Assembly (NCBI GenBank): GCA_030696235.1
Contig: JAUYSN010000366.1
Coordinates: 1 to 7,085, forward strand
Source of the DNA: Sulfuricella sp.
GTDB lineage: Bacteria > Pseudomonadota > Gammaproteobacteria > Burkholderiales > Sulfuricellaceae
Length of the DNA stretch: 7,085 bases
Direction of reading: 5' to 3'
Shown: positions 5,697 to 7,085 of the stretch, piece by piece
Layout of the letters: each line of letters begins with the position of its first letter
Position numbering within the stretch: the first letter of the stretch is position 1
Made by a program: the position numbers and the translations under genes
The notes under the pieces: model-generated
The model's input: only the letters and a program-made list of their open reading frames with translations
What the model was told of the DNA's origin: nothing
Database searches by the model: none

Positions 5697-7085
5697 GTAA
5701 CGGCGAACAAGGTGTAGGGGATGCTCTTCGATTCGCTGCGGATCGTGGCGATGGTGGAAAGGCAGGGCGTGTAAATCAGGGTGAACAGCATGAAGCTGTA
5801 AGCCTGTACCCAATCCAGCTGCTGCGCCATCATGCCGGTCAGCGCCGATCCTTCGAGACCGTAGATCACCGCCAGCGATCCGACCACGATTTCCTTGGCG
5901 ACAAAACCGAAAATCAGGGCGATGGCGAGGCGCTGGTCGATGCCGATGGGCGCGAGCACCGGTTCCATGAAATGGCCGATCATGCCGGCCCAGGTATCGA
6001 TACTGCCCGGCGCCACGTTCTGGGGAAAATGCGTCAGCAGCCATACCAACACCACGCCGGCGATGATGAACTTGCTGGCGCGGCTGAGGAAATGGCGGAC
6101 TTCGTGCCAGCCGCGCAGAACCATCTGGCGCAGGGTGGGGAAGCGGTAGGGCGGCAATTCGAGGATGAACGGCTCATTGTTCTGGAAGCGGTTCTTGAAC
6201 AGCAGCGCGGTGGTGAAGGCGGCGGCAAAGCTGAACAGGTACAGGCTGAAAAGCACCAGCGGTGCTGCTTTGGGCGAAAATATCGCCGCGGTGATGAAGA
6301 CGAAAACCTGTAGCCGCGCCGAACATAGCGAAAAAGGGATCACCAGCATGGTCAGCAGGCGCAGGCTGCGCGAGCGCATTACCCGCGTGCCCATCAGCGC
6401 GGGAACGTTGCAGCCGAAGCCGAGCAGCATCATGACGAAGCTGCGCCCGTCCAGCCCCAGCTTGGCCATCAGCGCGTCCATCAAGAATGCGGCACGCGAC
6501 AGGTAGCCGCTATCCTCCACCAGTGCCATGAACAGGAAAAACAGAACAATGATGGGCACGAAAGTGGCAACGGTGCCCACGCCGTTGTAGATGCCCTCGA
6601 TCAGCAGTCCGTGCAGCGCCGCCGGCAGGCCCGCCAGCAAAGGCTCCAGCGCACCCTGCTTGAATGCTTCCAGCAGCCATCCGACGCCATCCTGCAAGGG
6701 TTTGCCGAGCAGGAAGATTGCCTGGAACAGCAAATACATGATCAGGAAGAACAGCGGCAGCCCAAGCCAGGGGTGGAGCATGAGGCGATCGAGTTGGGTG
6801 GTCAGATTGTCCGATAGCTGGACCGGCACCTGGACGGTTTGCTTGAGCACGGCCTCCATGTCGCTTTCGATCTGGTCGTCGGCCGCCAGCAGGACTTGCA
6901 GCTTCTCGGGCGGGACCGGCGTGCTGTTCTGAATGGCCTGGGTAATGATCTGATGCGCGTCCTGGTAGCCGTTGCCATATTTGGCGCTGAGCATGACAAC
7001 GGGCATCTCCAGTGAAGCCGACATTTTTCCGGCGTCGATGCTGATGCCGACTTTTTTGGCTTCATCGGCCATGTTCAGCAGCAGC
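5627..7085 (-). CDS. feoB: Ferrous iron transport protein FeoB, N-terminal part outside window
   Basis: FeoB is the inner-membrane Fe(II) transporter with an N-terminal GTPase domain. The frame is open to the window edge, giving 485 codons plus stop; about 280-290 residues, including G1-G4, must lie beyond it. Counting from the internal Met at 7072, the G5-like motif SAKYGNG is at 29-35, followed by the helical linker domain. The membrane region begins near 100 (HPWLGLPLFFLIMYLLFQ). The first Gate domain has GVGTVATFVP (164-173), VEDSGYLSRAAFLMD (185-199), GFGCNVPALMGTR (218-230) and FSLCSARLQV (247-256). The second has FGFVAKEIVVGSL (388-400) and IYTPCLSTIATIRSE (433-447). Cys221, Cys250 and Cys437 are kept. 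The usual PFMSCSARLPV motif is altered to PFSLCSARLQV. The last 22 codons are also present as a relic at 4767-4835. No feoC is seen downstream; feoA cannot be judged from this window. Confidence 0.96.
   Translation of the reverse strand, partial: LLLNMADEAKKVGISIDAGKMSASLEMPVVMLSAKYGNGYQDAHQIITQAIQNSTPVPPEKLQVLLAADDQIESDMEAVLKQTVQVPVQLSDNLTTQLDRLMLHPWLGLPLFFLIMYLLFQAIFLLGKPLQDGVGWLLEAFKQGALEPLLAGLPAALHGLLIEGIYNGVGTVATFVPIIVLFFLFMALVEDSGYLSRAAFLMDALMAKLGLDGRSFVMMLLGFGCNVPALMGTRVMRSRSLRLLTMLVIPFSLCSARLQVFVFITAAIFSPKAAPLVLFSLYLFSFAAAFTTALLFKNRFQNNEPFILELPPYRFPTLRQMVLRGWHEVRHFLSRASKFIIAGVVLVWLLTHFPQNVAPGSIDTWAGMIGHFMEPVLAPIGIDQRLAIALIFGFVAKEIVVGSLAVIYGLEGSALTGMMAQQLDWVQAYSFMLFTLIYTPCLSTIATIRSESKSIPYTLFAVTFPLGLAWLLSFAFYQTARALGY

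Noticed and set aside
5547..6044. Minus-strand frame of 165 codons inside the feoB 3' region
   Set aside because: It is a frame shadow of feoB running on into REP element 3.

Overview
This 7,085 bp window looks like core chromosome of a Gram-negative proteobacterium, most likely a betaproteobacterium. That view rests on the lpxA-lpxB-rnhB gene order, the full-length Lipid A enzymes, a SenB-type (TIGR04348-like) glycosyltransferase and a short-period CGCAAAGG interspersed repeat. The genus cannot be fixed from sequence alone. Both ends of the window cut through genes.

Layout. Positions 1-2471 (+) hold the end of a Lipid A operon: the C-terminal 186 codons of lpxA, a 164 bp gap carrying a long imperfect hairpin made of CGCAAAGG units, then lpxB and rnhB with no space between them. 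A small four-helix membrane protein of CopD type (2483-2938, +) follows with its own good ribosome binding site. Converging on it is a senB-like glycosyltransferase gene (2947-3951, -). Diverging from senB is a SpoU/TrmH-family RNA 2'-O-methyltransferase gene (4000-4770, +). After a mobile-looking insert, the right third is the C-terminal 485 codons of the ferrous iron transporter FeoB (5627-7085, -).

The most unusual part is 4750-5696. A REP-associated tyrosine transposase (RAYT) gene (4992-5531), with a REP pair on its left and a single REP on its right, sits between two 87 bp direct copies (4750-4836 and 5610-5696, 82/87 identical). Each copy spans the same convergent gene junction: the last codons and stop of the RNA methyltransferase gene, overlapping the last codons and stop of feoB. 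Before the insertion the two genes apparently ended tail to tail, sharing a CTAA. Today copy A is the real methyltransferase end plus a relic feoB end, and copy B is the real feoB end plus a relic methyltransferase end. Four of the five differences between copies are silent in the genes they came from. This suggests the copies diverged as working genes, for example in two strains, before being joined here, rather than by a simple recent local duplication.

Functionally, the left block makes the first and fifth steps of Lipid A assembly and removes ribonucleotides from DNA. The middle block points to selenium-sugar chemistry (senB) and RNA modification. The right block imports Fe(II). I see no CRISPR, tRNA, rRNA or phage genes, and no gene-free stretch longer than about 220 bp.
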